Position numbers and translations under genes: made by a program. Source: Acidimicrobiia bacterium (lineage in GTDB: Bacteria > Actinomycetota > Acidimicrobiia > Acidimicrobiales > Bin134). Taken from it: a stretch of 64,000 nt of DNA. Where the stretch lies: contig VYCQ01000039.1 in NCBI GenBank assembly GCA_009843865.1, positions 32,095 to 96,094 of the forward strand, given 5' to 3'. This document shows positions 47,721 through 57,532 of the stretch, piece after piece. Positions within the stretch are counted from its first letter, which is position 1. Every line of letters begins with the position of its first letter. Under the pieces are notes generated by a model, which saw nothing but the letters and a program-made list of their open reading frames with translations, was not told where the DNA came from and did no database searches.

Positions 47721-50370
47721 GTCGTCGCTGAAGAAGCTCAGCGGCTCTTTGCACCGTTAGGGTTTCTACTGCATCACCTTTGCCCAACGAAGCGTTCACC
47801 ACACCGTCGGTTACATACGGGCCAAAACGTCCGTCTTTTATTACCATGGGCTGTTCTGTGGCCGGGTCGGAGCCTAGCTCTCGTAATGGTGGCTTGGTTG
47901 TTTGACCGCGGCGGCGGCGAGGCTGTGCTAAGAGCGTTAAACAGTCTTCAATAGTGATGCTGAAGATCTGTTCTTCAGATTCTAGGTTGCGGTTTTCTTT
48001 GCCGTTGGTGATGTAGGGGCCGTAGCGCCCGTTCTGTGCCAAGATTTTTTGTCCATCAACAGGGTTGGTGCCCACCACCCGTGGCAGAGATAGCAGCTTT
48101 AGTGCTTCTTCGAGAGAGATTGATTCTGTAGACATAGAAGCGAACAGCGATGCTCGCTTGGGTTTCTGAGTACTTGTTTTCTCATTCTTGTTGTTTGGGT
48201 CGTCGCCTAGCTGTACGTAAGCACCAAACCGTCCGTTGCGTGCATAAATCGGCATCTGAGTTTCGGGATCGGTGCCTAGTTGTCGGTCGCCTGTTGGTGC
48301 TGCGATGAACTGTAAGGCCTTTTCTAAGGTCAGCTCATCTGGGGGGAGGTTTTCGGGCAGGCTGGCACGATCTTCGCCGCATTGTACATAAGGCCCGTAG
48401 CGGCCCACTCGAACTTCCACTTGTTGTCCGTTGTCTTCTCCTAGTGGGAAGGTGTTTACCGCTCGCGCATCGATTTCAGCTAAGCGATCAGATACGGCTG
48501 CGCGAAGCCCGTGTTTAGCAACTCCATGTGCTGAAGAATCTTCGGGTTCATCTTTTTTAGGGCCGAAATAAAAGCGGCTTAGCCAGGGTATTGCCTCATG
48601 CTCACCTGAGGCGATGGCATCTAGGTCGTCTTCCATTTGAGCAGTGAAGGCGTAGTCCACCAGATTGGGAAAATGTTTCTCTAACAAGTTGATTACCGAA
48701 AACGCTGTAAATGACGGCACCAGCGCAGAACCCTTTTTCCATACGTAGCCTCTGTCTACGATGGTGTTCATGATGGTGGCATAGGTGGAGGGCCGTCCGA
48801 CACCTAACTCTTCTAGGCGGCGCACCAATGATGCCTCGGTGAAGCGAGCCGGGGGCTGGGTGCTGTGGCCTTCTGGTTCTAAGGTATTTATGCTGAGCTG
48901 GTCATCGGGTTTCAAAGTAGGCATGCGTCGTTCAGCAGATGATTCATCGCCTGATCTTGTTTGGCCGTTGTTAGCTTGTTCGCTGTCCTCGTCGTTGCCT
49001 TCGCTGTAAATCCGTTGAAAACCCTCATGAGTAATTACCGTGCCCGCTGCTGCAAACAACACGTCTCGGTCATCTTTAGTGGTGCCACCAAAATCTACAT
49101 GTACCGTCTCGCCTACCCTGTCGGTCATTTGTGAGGCCAGGGTGCGTTGCCAGATCAGCTCGTACACTTGGGCTTCTAATCGCGACACTTGTGTTGCAAC
49201 TTCTTCTGGTGACCGGAAACGTTCACCTGAGGGTCGAATGGCCTCATGCGCTTCTTGTGCGTTCTTTACCTTCTTGGTGTAAGTACGGGGCGCATCAGGC
49301 AGGTAGTCGTTGGTGAATCGCTCTAGCACAGCAGTCCGAGCTGCGGCTAGTGCATCATCTGAAAGTGTTGTGCTGTCGGTGCGCATGTAGGTGATGTAGC
49401 CCTGCTCATATAACGACTGAGCAGTTCGCATTGCCATAGCTGCTGATAAGCGCAGTTTGCGCCCAGCTTCTTGTTGAAAGGTAGATGTCATGAACGGTGC
49501 CGCAGGGCAACGACGGTATGGCTTTACCTCAACATTGCGAACACGCAACTCGCGGTTGGCCAAGCCATTTGCTAGAGAACGAGCTAGTTTCTCATCTAGG
49601 TGAATCAGGTTTTCGCTACGGGGTTGGCCTTGAGAATCGAAATCTCTACCGGTTGCTACCTTCATGTTGTCTAGAGCACTAAGCGATGCGGTAAATGACT
49701 TGGGATCAACAGTTTGGTCATCTTGGAGCGCTGAGAACTCTCCGCTTAAGCTCCAGTACTCGGTGACGTTGTGTGCAATGCGTTCTCGTTCACGTTCTAC
49801 CACGATGCGTGTCGCCACACTTTGTACCCGCCCTGCGGATAATCGCGGTAGCACTTTTTTCCAAAGCACAGGTGAAACTTCGTAGCCGTACAGTCGATCT
49901 AGCAAACGTCGGGCTTCTTGTGCATCTACTAGTCGCCGGTCTAGCTTTCGCGGCGATTTAATGGCTGCGCGGATGGCCGCTGACGTGATCTCATGGAACA
50001 CCATCCGCTTGACATCTACATTGGCTTTGGGTGAAAGCACCTCTAACAGGTGCCAAGCAATAGCTTCGCCTTCGCGGTCTTCATCGGTGGCAAGATACAG
50101 GGTGTCGGCCTCTTTCAAGAGTGCTTTCAGTTTGTTGATCTGCTGTTTTTTGTTGGCAGGCACCACATATAGGGGTTTGAAGTCGTTGTTAACATCAATG
50201 CCTAATCGAGCCCATGATTCATCGCGATAGGCAGCAGGGATCTCGTTGGCTTTGCTTGGCAGATCACGGATGTGGCCGATAGAGGATTCCACTATGTAGT
50301 CATTGCCAAGATAACCCGCAATGGTTTTGGCCTTGGCGGGAGATTCTACGATTACAAGAGAATTAGGCAC
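47668..50370 (-). CDS. topA: DNA topoisomerase I
   Basis: LVIVESPAKAKTIAGYLG, DEDREGEAIAWHLLE, SAGRVQSVATRIVVERE, YITYMRTDSTTLS; C-terminal topo-C repeats (RFGAYVQLGDD). Confidence 0.97.
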   Translation of the reverse strand: MPNSLVIVESPAKAKTIAGYLGNDYIVESSIGHIRDLPSKANEIPAAYRDESWARLGIDVNNDFKPLYVVPANKKQQINKLKALLKEADTLYLATDEDREGEAIAWHLLEVLSPKANVDVKRMVFHEITSAAIRAAIKSPRKLDRRLVDAQEARRLLDRLYGYEVSPVLWKKVLPRLSAGRVQSVATRIVVERERERIAHNVTEYWSLSGEFSALQDDQTVDPKSFTASLSALDNMKVATGRDFDSQGQPRSENLIHLDEKLARSLANGLANRELRVRNVEVKPYRRCPAAPFMTSTFQQEAGRKLRLSAAMAMRTAQSLYEQGYITYMRTDSTTLSDDALAAARTAVLERFTNDYLPDAPRTYTKKVKNAQEAHEAIRPSGERFRSPEEVATQVSRLEAQVYELIWQRTLASQMTDRVGETVHVDFGGTTKDDRDVLFAAAGTVITHEGFQRIYSEGNDEDSEQANNGQTRSGDESSAERRMPTLKPDDQLSINTLEPEGHSTQPPARFTEASLVRRLEELGVGRPSTYATIMNTIVDRGYVWKKGSALVPSFTAFSVINLLEKHFPNLVDYAFTAQMEDDLDAIASGEHEAIPWLSRFYFGPKKDEPEDSSAHGVAKHGLRAAVSDRLAEIDARAVNTFPLGEDNGQQVEVRVGRYGPYVQCGEDRASLPENLPPDELTLEKALQFIAAPTGDRQLGTDPETQMPIYARNGRFGAYVQLGDDPNNKNEKTSTQKPKRASLFASMSTESISLEEALKLLSLPRVVGTNPVDGQKILAQNGRYGPYITNGKENRNLESEEQIFSITIEDCLTLLAQPRRRRGQTTKPPLRELGSDPATEQPMVIKDGRFGPYVTDGVVNASLGKGDAVETLTVQRAAELLQRRRDKIAEDGGKSKAHRAK

Positions 50371-50823
50371 GGTCAGAAAGTAAAGGCTGAGTTGCTAGGG
50401 ATGTCAAGCAGACACAATAACCGGCAACATTGTCTTTAGCATCAAGCAGCCTAGTTCTTGTTAGCTTTAGGGTTCTTGATTGATGATCTTTCAGCTATTA
50501 CAGTATATTTTGTTTCCCCCGAAGCGCTTATTCGCAAAATCGGGAAGTCATGGCGACAAACACTGTTGTCTTCGAACAGCGCCGCGTACAGTTAAGGTCA
50601 GTGAACGCTGACGACCTTCTGAACCGGCTGATGGGGCTAGGAATTGCCCGTGAGATGCCTAACCGAGTTGGTATCAAGCGGTCGGTGCGAATCAATAAGA
50701 TTGAGGTGGCCATCGCTGAGAAGCCCGGCGAACGCAGCTTGCGAGCCCGGTGGCAATAGTCCACCCGTGGAAGAGCTTCATGATCTTGGTGGGGACACTG
50801 CGCGACGGTAATCTGGCCTGGGG

Positions 50824-51190
50824 GTGCCCGTTTACAACGGGGCTTTGTTCGCGGCTACCGATTTTGAGTGGGCCGAGCTTTTGGAGCGTTTGGAGCTGGC
50901 CGACCCTCATTTTGCCCGAGTTTTGTTGGCCGTGGGGCGCGATGCTGCCACCGGGCACGGCATCGATTACTCGTCGCTGGAGGTCGGCCATTTGGGGCAC
51001 ATCTATGAGGCCCTGTTTAGTTTGCGGGTGCCAACGGCCGCAACGGGCAGCAACTAGTAGAAGAGGCCGCAGGTCTTGGTCAAGTTCACAGCATTTTGCA
51101 TTGGCCGCTGATCTTTCCCCGGGTGTTTCATCGCGATCGGCCGAGTTGGTGGTATACGCCGAAGATGCCCTCACTCGTGTGTTTCCATTT
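50824..51190 (+). pseudogene. Frameshifted remnant of a type IIG/BREX PglX-like adenine-specific DNA methyltransferase
   Basis: Frame 1: VPVYNGALFAATDFEWAELLERLELADPHFARVLLAVGRDAATGHGIDYSSLEVGHLGHIYEALFSLRV then stop; frame 3: SILHWPLIFPRVFHRDRP (resembles (F)HWxLxFPEVF). No intact ORF. Confidence 0.6.
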
Positions 51191-52529
51191 GCAGGTGCTT
51201 AGTGGAAGCCGGGGGTTGTCGTTCGGTGCGAGACAATATGAGCAACCCGACCACTGCTGCGATTAGCGACCCGGCCAAAATTCCGATCTTGGACTCATCT
51301 GCGATTGAATCATCTGCAAAAGCTAGTCGGGAGATGAACAGCGACACGGTAAAGCCGATGCCAGCTACCATTGCAACGCCTATCATATGAGCACCGGCTA
51401 AAGATTTGGGAATGGTGACCCAGCCTAGCTTGTGCGCAATCCAGCAGAACAGGGTGATGCCTACTGTTTTTCCTGCAACCAACCCGATGGCTACTCCTAG
51501 GGTTACGGGCGAGGTCATCGCATCCGATAATAAGTCGCCTGACAGTTCAACCCCAGCCGCTGACAGAGCGAAGATAGGGATGATCACGTAGCTAGTAATG
51601 GGATGCAGTGTTTCTTGGATACGTAGGCTGACGGGCTGCGACTCTCGAATGTGGAACTCCACACGGCGTGCGTCATCTGAGTGGACTACATCTTGCATTT
51701 GCAGCCAGTTTGCCCAGCGGCGTGCGTCATCTTCAGATTCCAACGGTTTGGCGGGGGTAAGCAGTCCTAAGATCACCCCCGCAATCGTGGCGTGAACACC
51801 TGATTCCAATACTGCTAGCCAAAAAGCCACTCCAACCACTAGGTAAGCAGGTAAGTACCAGACATGAAGTTGGCGCATCGTTAGAATTCCACCTAGTAGC
51901 ACTCCGGCAGTAAGCAGCCAATTGCCTGATAGTTCGCCGGTGTAGTTGATGGCGATGATTAAAATCGCGCCTATGTCGTCCACGATGGCTAGCGTTAGCA
52001 AAAACAACTTCATCTGGTTAGGGATGCGGTTGCCCAACAGCGATAACACTCCTATGGCGAAGGCAATGTCGGTGGCCATCGGGATACCCCATCCGTTTTG
52101 GCCGCCTCCCCCTGAGTTAAAGGCCAAGTAGATAAGCGCTGGTACTACCATCCCGCCCAAAGCGGCCACTGCTGGTAGCGCGGCAAAGCGAGGGTCGCGT
52201 AGTTGCCCTACCACTAACTCTCTTTTGATTTCTAGGCCAACTACGAAGAAGAACACGGTCATCAGACCGTCCTGCACCATGTGTTCTAGATCGTGTGCAA
52301 AGTGGTAGTTGCCTATAGACAAAGAGATGTGAGTGTGCCAGAAGTCAAAATAGGAGTCTTGCCAAGGGGAGTTGACCCAAACAAGAGCAGCTACTGTGGC
52401 AATTAACATCAGCACACCACCAGCTGCCTGAACGGCCGCAAAGTGGTAGAGGGGTCTGCCTATGTATCTGGCTAGCCGACTAGAACCACCTAAGAAGGTC
52501 AGATCGCTCAGCAGATTTTTGTTGGGCAT
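51171..52529 (-). CDS. nhaA: Na+/H+ antiporter NhaA
   Basis: GGVLMLIATVAALVWVNSPW, MTVFFFVVGLEIKRELVVGQLRDPRFAALPAVAALGGMVVPALIYLAFN, MATDIAFAIGVLSLLG. Confidence 0.96.
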   Translation of the reverse strand: MPNKNLLSDLTFLGGSSRLARYIGRPLYHFAAVQAAGGVLMLIATVAALVWVNSPWQDSYFDFWHTHISLSIGNYHFAHDLEHMVQDGLMTVFFFVVGLEIKRELVVGQLRDPRFAALPAVAALGGMVVPALIYLAFNSGGGGQNGWGIPMATDIAFAIGVLSLLGNRIPNQMKLFLLTLAIVDDIGAILIIAINYTGELSGNWLLTAGVLLGGILTMRQLHVWYLPAYLVVGVAFWLAVLESGVHATIAGVILGLLTPAKPLESEDDARRWANWLQMQDVVHSDDARRVEFHIRESQPVSLRIQETLHPITSYVIIPIFALSAAGVELSGDLLSDAMTSPVTLGVAIGLVAGKTVGITLFCWIAHKLGWVTIPKSLAGAHMIGVAMVAGIGFTVSLFISRLAFADDSIADESKIGILAGSLIAAVVGLLILSRTERQPPASTKHLQMETHE

Positions 52530-52560
52530 TGGCGCTGAAAATAGTAGCTCAGGTGCTGCG

Positions 52561-53013
52561 CTACTCAGTCACAGCAGTGTTAGATTTTCCGACTTGGATC
52601 ACTAGCGTCACCTCGGTGCCGTTTTTGTTGCTTTGAATTTCTACTTCATCGGCGAGCACCTTCATCAAGTAGATGCCCAGACCTCTCTCAAAAGTTAAGC
52701 GATCTGGGTCGTCGGGTTCGGGTAAAGGCTGGATTTGATCGGGATAGAAGCCGCAGCCTTTGTCGGCTATGCGGAACTCAACGCGCTCTGAGTCAACTGT
52801 GCAGCGGATTTTGATGGTCTCATCAGAGCTAGCTCGGGCGTGGGCCTCAATGGCGTTGGTGGTGGCTTCGGATACTGCCACCTTGAAGTCTTCAACTTGT
52901 GTACGGCTGAGGCTTGTTTTGGTCTCAGCAGCTTCTTCCACCAGAGATCGCACCAGTGACAGGTACTTGGCTCGAGCCGGAATCTCAATGTCAAAGCTGC
53001 TGGAGTTGTTCAC
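52561..53013 (-). CDS. RsbW-like anti-sigma regulatory Ser/Thr kinase (HATPase)
   Basis: VAVSEATTNAIEAHARASSDETIKI, FRIADKGCGFYP, RGLGIYLMKVLADEVEI. Confidence 0.88.
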   Translation of the reverse strand: MNNSSSFDIEIPARAKYLSLVRSLVEEAAETKTSLSRTQVEDFKVAVSEATTNAIEAHARASSDETIKIRCTVDSERVEFRIADKGCGFYPDQIQPLPEPDDPDRLTFERGLGIYLMKVLADEVEIQSNKNGTEVTLVIQVGKSNTAVTE

Positions 53014-53420
53014 AGATCGTTGCCCGTACTGGCATCTGAGTTGGTGTTAGACGGGGCATCGGCAGCTGCGCCTTCAGTAGCTTCAGCAACTGAGGCGAAC
53101 ACATCGATGATCTGATCTAGTCGGGTCATTGCTAGAAGCTCAGCAAGCCTTGGGTTGTTTTGCACTAGGCGAATGTCACCTCCGGCACCGCGTACCCTTT
53201 TGGTGGCACCTAGTAGCACCCCTAGTCCGGTGGAGTCGATGAAGTCAACACTTGTTAGGTTTAGCACCAACTTCGGCGTAATCGTTGGCAAGCTAGCATT
53301 TATTGTGTCTAAGAGTTGCTTGCGGAACTGAGGTGCGGTGGCCATGTCGATTTCGCCGCTAATGCTTAGTACTTCCCATCCATTTTGGGAAGCAACTACA
53401 ACGTTGAAATCCATAAGCAA
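53010..53420 (-). CDS. STAS-domain anti-sigma factor antagonist (RsbV/SpoIIAA-like)
   Basis: VLSISGEIDMATAPQFRKQLLDTI, LVLNLTSVDFIDSTGLGVLLGATKRVRGAGGDIRLV; 4-bp overlap with RsbW-like gene. Confidence 0.92.
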   Translation of the reverse strand: MLMDFNVVVASQNGWEVLSISGEIDMATAPQFRKQLLDTINASLPTITPKLVLNLTSVDFIDSTGLGVLLGATKRVRGAGGDIRLVQNNPRLAELLAMTRLDQIIDVFASVAEATEGAAADAPSNTNSDASTGNDL

Positions 53421-53510
53421 TTAGCCTAGTGGTGTGTTTTGGGTTTAGTGATGTGGATTGCGATGGCAGCGAGGTTTTGCACTTCTTTATGCAGGGATTA
53501 TTTTTTTGAG

Positions 53511-53945
53511 CTATTCCACCCTTACAGTCAAGGCTTCTGTGATGGTGATATCGGGAAACAGGTGACCCACGATGGGCATCGTTGGCTTAGTTTTATAGCT
53601 GACCAACACTTTTAGGTGTTGCCCTGTGAATTGACCGCCCGAGGTTGTTACGGTGAGCCTGTTGGCATCTAGGTCGGTGGCATTTATCGCGGCGGCTGTT
53701 GCAGCTTCAGTGGTCGGGGTTATGGCGGCAGCTCGGGCAGCCTCTCGAGTGACGTGAACCACTAAGATGTGGTCGCGCACCAATAGACCTACCTGCACCA
53801 GCACTAGGATCATCGCCATGATTAATGGCAGCACCAGGGCTGTCTCAACCGCAGCCTGTCCTCGGTTTCTCAGCCGATTAGGCCGGTAATATGGCGAAAT
53901 ACCGCATCCAATAGGTTGGAGATTCTGTTGGTTCCGGTAACCCAC
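53511..53945 (-). CDS. TadE-family pilus assembly protein
   Basis: NRGQAAVETALVLPLIMAMILVLVQVGLLVRDHILVVHVTREAARAAA. Start codon uncertain; listed GTG lies inside the upstream gene. Confidence 0.85.
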   Translation of the reverse strand: MGYRNQQNLQPIGCGISPYYRPNRLRNRGQAAVETALVLPLIMAMILVLVQVGLLVRDHILVVHVTREAARAAAITPTTEAATAAAINATDLDANRLTVTTSGGQFTGQHLKVLVSYKTKPTMPIVGHLFPDITITEALTVRVE

Positions 53946-54076
53946 GACACCAGCAGCATCGCAATGGCTGCTGCGCCCATCAGCACCAGGGCATATTCGG
54001 CGGTGGCTTGTCCCCGCTGCGGTTGCAGCCTATGCAGCCATGCGTTCAGCAACAGCAGCAACTTCAGGGTCGTCAT
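53870..54076 (-). CDS. DUF4244/Flp-like small pilin
   Basis: MTTLKLLLLLNAWLHRLQPQRGQATAEYALVLMGAAAIAMLLVSWVTGTNRISNLLDAVFRHITGLIG. Confidence 0.8.
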   Translation of the reverse strand: MTTLKLLLLLNAWLHRLQPQRGQATAEYALVLMGAAAIAMLLVSWVTGTNRISNLLDAVFRHITGLIG

Positions 54077-54141
54077 TGAAGGTTTCCTCCTTTGTTTGTT
54101 CAGGATTTTGGTTATGGAGTTTTTGAGGGGGAAGAGCAACC

Positions 54142-54876
54142 TCACAGCTCATCGCGTAGTACAGCGATGGTTTCTGCTAGCGCTGGTGTCAGTGTCAGCA
54201 GCACAAAGGCCGGGAGAATGCAAAATACCAACGGCCCTAACAACCGCAGCGGCAGTCTTCTAGCTAGCTCTTCGCAACGACGATGCCGTAGCACGCGACT
54301 GTCGGCGGCGAGTTGCGCTAGGGCAGCCTCTAGGTCGGTGCCGTAGCGGTCGCTGTCGATGAGCACCCGCGTCAGATGGCGCACCGGCTCGCCGGTTGTC
54401 TTAGGTAGCGGTTCTAGTGCTTCGCTGATTCTTCGACCTTTGTTCACCTGCTGAGCTATTTCCGCGAGGCCACATCCAACTGGCCCATGAAGACGTTCAC
54501 CCACCGCGGCCACTGCCTGATGGATGTTTAGTCCCGATGAGATGGCTAGCCGTAGAAGGTCAATGGCCTCGGGTAGTTCATCGGTAATAGCAGCTTGGTG
54601 TTGTCGCTGTTGTTGCATCCGCCGACGGTGAGGTATCACCCACAATCCAACTGCAATGGCTATTCCCAGCATTGGGTGGATGGCTAACGTCACAATCGTT
54701 GCAGTGATTATTCCTGCTGCCATTTGTTTTGGGGTGAGTTGACTTGTTTGGGTTTGTGCCGACTGTGTTGCTGGCAGTTGGACTACAAGATTGCGTACCT
54801 TGCGGGGTCGGGCCTGCCAGCCCCACAGCAGCACTACAGCTACCCATAACAGTGCTAAGCCAAGAGCCAAGCTCAT
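54142..54876 (-). CDS. Type II secretion system F-domain protein (TadC-like)
   Basis: TDELPEAIDLLRLAISSGLNIHQAVAAVGER...LRRCEELARRLPLRLLGPLVFCILPAFVLLTLTPAL. Confidence 0.85.
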   Translation of the reverse strand: MSLALGLALLWVAVVLLWGWQARPRKVRNLVVQLPATQSAQTQTSQLTPKQMAAGIITATIVTLAIHPMLGIAIAVGLWVIPHRRRMQQQRQHQAAITDELPEAIDLLRLAISSGLNIHQAVAAVGERLHGPVGCGLAEIAQQVNKGRRISEALEPLPKTTGEPVRHLTRVLIDSDRYGTDLEAALAQLAADSRVLRHRRCEELARRLPLRLLGPLVFCILPAFVLLTLTPALAETIAVLRDEL

Positions 54877-54877
54877 A

Positions 54878-55639
54878 TCAGCCGCTTGTGTTGACGATGC
54901 GGCGCATCCATAACGCTCCGATTACATCCAATCCGAGGCCAATTGCTAGCACCATAAGGCCAAGATGAGTGGTGAACAAAAAGCTGCCAGCACGCGCTCC
55001 AGTGCTTGTTGCGATTATCATGAATCCTACGGGCAGCATCGCAATTATGAGTGCTGAGGCTCTGGCTTGTGAGGTGAGCGAACGCGTTTCTAATTCAAGC
55101 GCCACGCGGTCTCGTAAGGTGGTCGCCACACTGTCGATAGCTCTGGCTCTTGCCCCACCAGCACTAGCAGCAAAGGCCATGGCGGCGGCCGCGAGCTTGA
55201 TACCACTGTCGGTTCGTCGGCGAGCCCATTGTTCAAAGGCATCGGCATTGCGTACTCCGCGTCGTAGCTCCTCAGCTAATGGGGCTACTTCAGCCGCTAA
55301 CGGTGGTGTTGTGTTAGTGGCTGCTTCAATGGTGGCGGGGCCGAGTTGTAGTCCGGTACGTAACCCGCGAGCGATAGCTTCTAGAAATCCAGGAAGTTGC
55401 TTGGCTATTTTTTGTTGATGGCGGTGACGGTTCGCCCATAGTGCCAGTAGTCCTCCTGCGACTAGCGCGATGGAACCCAACAAGGCTCCGATTACTCCGG
55501 CTTGCAGCGCACCCAATCCTGCGCCACCTAGCGCTGTTACACCTACTCCTTGCCATAGCTTGGCAGCAGGTAGGTGTAAATCGGCTGCTTGCGCTAAGGC
55601 TTGAAGCCTTTGGGTGGCAAAAGCGGTTAGTTGAGCCAT
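54878..55639 (-). CDS. Type II secretion system F-domain protein (TadB-like)
   Basis: LPGFLEAIARGLRTGLQLGPATIEAA...GARARAIDSVATTLRDRVALELETRSLTSQARASALIIAMLPVGFM. Confidence 0.83.
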   Translation of the reverse strand: MAQLTAFATQRLQALAQAADLHLPAAKLWQGVGVTALGGAGLGALQAGVIGALLGSIALVAGGLLALWANRHRHQQKIAKQLPGFLEAIARGLRTGLQLGPATIEAATNTTPPLAAEVAPLAEELRRGVRNADAFEQWARRRTDSGIKLAAAAMAFAASAGGARARAIDSVATTLRDRVALELETRSLTSQARASALIIAMLPVGFMIIATSTGARAGSFLFTTHLGLMVLAIGLGLDVIGALWMRRIVNTSG

Positions 55640-56649
55640 TGGAGATCGGGTTTGGGGGCATCTGGGCTTCGAGGTGCCACTTCGGGTAGTCGCAACAACC
55701 GCTGTTCGTTGGCAATTTGGGCAAGGTGTGGCCGGGCACCACTTTGGCGACTTTTGTCGCGGCGCATTTCTGTTACTGAAGTGATGTAGCGTCCTCCTCC
55801 TGGACGACGTGCTATGTGTATTACCATGTCGATGGCAGCAGTGATCTGTTCTCGCACAGCTGCTAATGGCACCGTGCCACCGTCGAATAGCACCATCGTC
55901 TCTAGTCTGCTGATGGCATCTTCAGGGGAATTGGCATGGCATGTGGAGAGCGATCCTTCATGTCCTGTGTTCATGGCTTGCAGCATGTCTAGGGTTTCGG
56001 CACCGCGAACCTCCCCGACAATGATGCGGTCAGGTCTCATTCGCAGAGCGTTGCGCACCAGTTGACGGATGGTCACGGCTAGTACCCCGTCGTTGTCCGA
56101 GGGTCGCGCTTCAAGGCGCACGGCATGGTTGATGCCTAAGTTCAGCTCGGCAGCGTCTTCTATCGTCACAACTCGCTCGTCATCGGCGATAGAGCTAGCT
56201 AGGGCGTTCAACAAGGTTGTTTTGCCTGCTCCTGCTCCGCCTGATACCACTAAGTTGCAGCGAGTCGCTACTGCCCAGCGTAGTGTGGTCACCACGCTGG
56301 GTGGGGCGAATTCCTCTAGGGCGATCGGGCGTATAGAAAATCGGCGAATGGTTACGTATGGTCCGTCTACAGCTACGGGAGGTACCACCGCGTTGAGGCG
56401 TGACCCATCGGTGAGTCGGGCATCTACCATGGGAGAGCTGCGGTCGATTCTTCGCCCCAGTGGTGCCACGGCTCGTTCAATCAACAGTTCAATAGTTGCC
56501 GTGTCCAAGATTGTGTTGGTGGGTTGTATTTGGCCATTACGTTCAATCCAGACGGGGCCAGCACCGTTTATCATCACCTCCGTTATTGATGGGTCGCGTA
56601 GATACGGTGCAATCGCCTCGTTGTCAGATCCAGCGGTCTTCCATCCCAT
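55627..56649 (-). CDS. CpaF/TadA-type secretion ATPase
   Basis: [88 protein letters not shown]. Confidence 0.95.
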   Translation of the reverse strand: MGWKTAGSDNEAIAPYLRDPSITEVMINGAGPVWIERNGQIQPTNTILDTATIELLIERAVAPLGRRIDRSSPMVDARLTDGSRLNAVVPPVAVDGPYVTIRRFSIRPIALEEFAPPSVVTTLRWAVATRCNLVVSGGAGAGKTTLLNALASSIADDERVVTIEDAAELNLGINHAVRLEARPSDNDGVLAVTIRQLVRNALRMRPDRIIVGEVRGAETLDMLQAMNTGHEGSLSTCHANSPEDAISRLETMVLFDGGTVPLAAVREQITAAIDMVIHIARRPGGGRYITSVTEMRRDKSRQSGARPHLAQIANEQRLLRLPEVAPRSPDAPKPDLQWLN

Positions 56650-56652
56650 GGC

Positions 56653-57384
56653 TTAGCTATTCTGGGTGAGTTGGCTAAGGGCGCGTAAGGCTCGTTTGGG
56701 TATGCGGGTTCTCAGCATTCCCGCGTCTACTGCTCTGGCAATGTCGGGATCTACTGCAACGGTGGCTACCACCGATGCACCAATTGCGTGTTCGCAGTCT
56801 GAGCGGGTGAGCGCTCGGCCTGCCTCAGCTACCAAAACCACCTCACTGGGCCGCAGCGACAACTTCACCGCTCGACGCAACGATAAATAACAAGCCCGTG
56901 TCACTAGAATTGATTTGTGAGCCTCAACAACTAGCTGTCTAGATAATTGTTCTGTGGTTTGTCGTTCATCTGCTGTGTTGGCCTCAAACAAGGTGCCTGC
57001 ATCAACCACCACCAGGGGTGCTGCTGCTAGAGGTTGGGTTGTTGAAATCGTGGCGTGTTCGGCTAATGGTTCGTCAGAATCAAACCAAGCCAACAGTTCT
57101 TCGGCTCTGTTAGCATTCAATGGTCCTTGACCTCTAGGCAAAAGCGATAGGTTGGGGGTGAGTTCTTGTAGTGTTCGTTGCAAAGAATCACAAGACAAGT
57201 TGCTGTTTAACCATTCGGCTAAGCCTGAAGCCGGTTCGGGGTTGCCGAAGGATGCTGGCAGGTCGCCACACAGATCTACTAGCAAGACCGAACGACCAAG
57301 GTCTTGAGCGGCTTGCAGGCTGATAAGGGCGCTCACAACTGTGGTGCCCGTTCCCCCTTTGGTTGACCAACAGGTCAGCAACAT
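56653..57384 (-). CDS. CpaE/TadZ-like ParA-family protein
   Basis: N-terminal deviant Walker A STKGGTGTTVVSALISLQAAQDLGRSVLLVDLCGD; first gene of the Tad cluster. Confidence 0.78.
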   Translation of the reverse strand: MLLTCWSTKGGTGTTVVSALISLQAAQDLGRSVLLVDLCGDLPASFGNPEPASGLAEWLNSNLSCDSLQRTLQELTPNLSLLPRGQGPLNANRAEELLAWFDSDEPLAEHATISTTQPLAAAPLVVVDAGTLFEANTADERQTTEQLSRQLVVEAHKSILVTRACYLSLRRAVKLSLRPSEVVLVAEAGRALTRSDCEHAIGASVVATVAVDPDIARAVDAGMLRTRIPKRALRALSQLTQNS

Positions 57385-57446
57385 GACGCTCTCCGCGATT
57401 TAAGTCGCTAAGGTAAATGGGGGAATTGTAGATTAACTTATACTGA

Positions 57447-57480
57447 AAATATTATAAAAGCAACAAATATTATAAAAGCA
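57447..57480. repeat. Duplicated 16-bp element aaatattataaaagca (18-bp period) containing minus-strand TATAAT
   Basis: Exact copies at 57447-57462 and 57465-57480, upstream of the minus-strand Tad operon. Confidence 0.85.
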
Positions 57481-57532
57481 GTAGAAATTCTGTTCTAGTC
57501 AATCTAGTTTCCTCTAAGTTGATTTCCTTCAA

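Noticed and set aside
50692-51174. 160-aa minus-strand ORF (MRASSAYTTNSADRDETPGERS...)
   Set aside because: Composition not protein-like and antisense to the methyltransferase relic, whose plus-strand fragments match recognisable motifs.
56069-56656. 195-aa plus-strand ORF
   Set aside because: Antisense to the CpaF/TadA ATPase; no domain.
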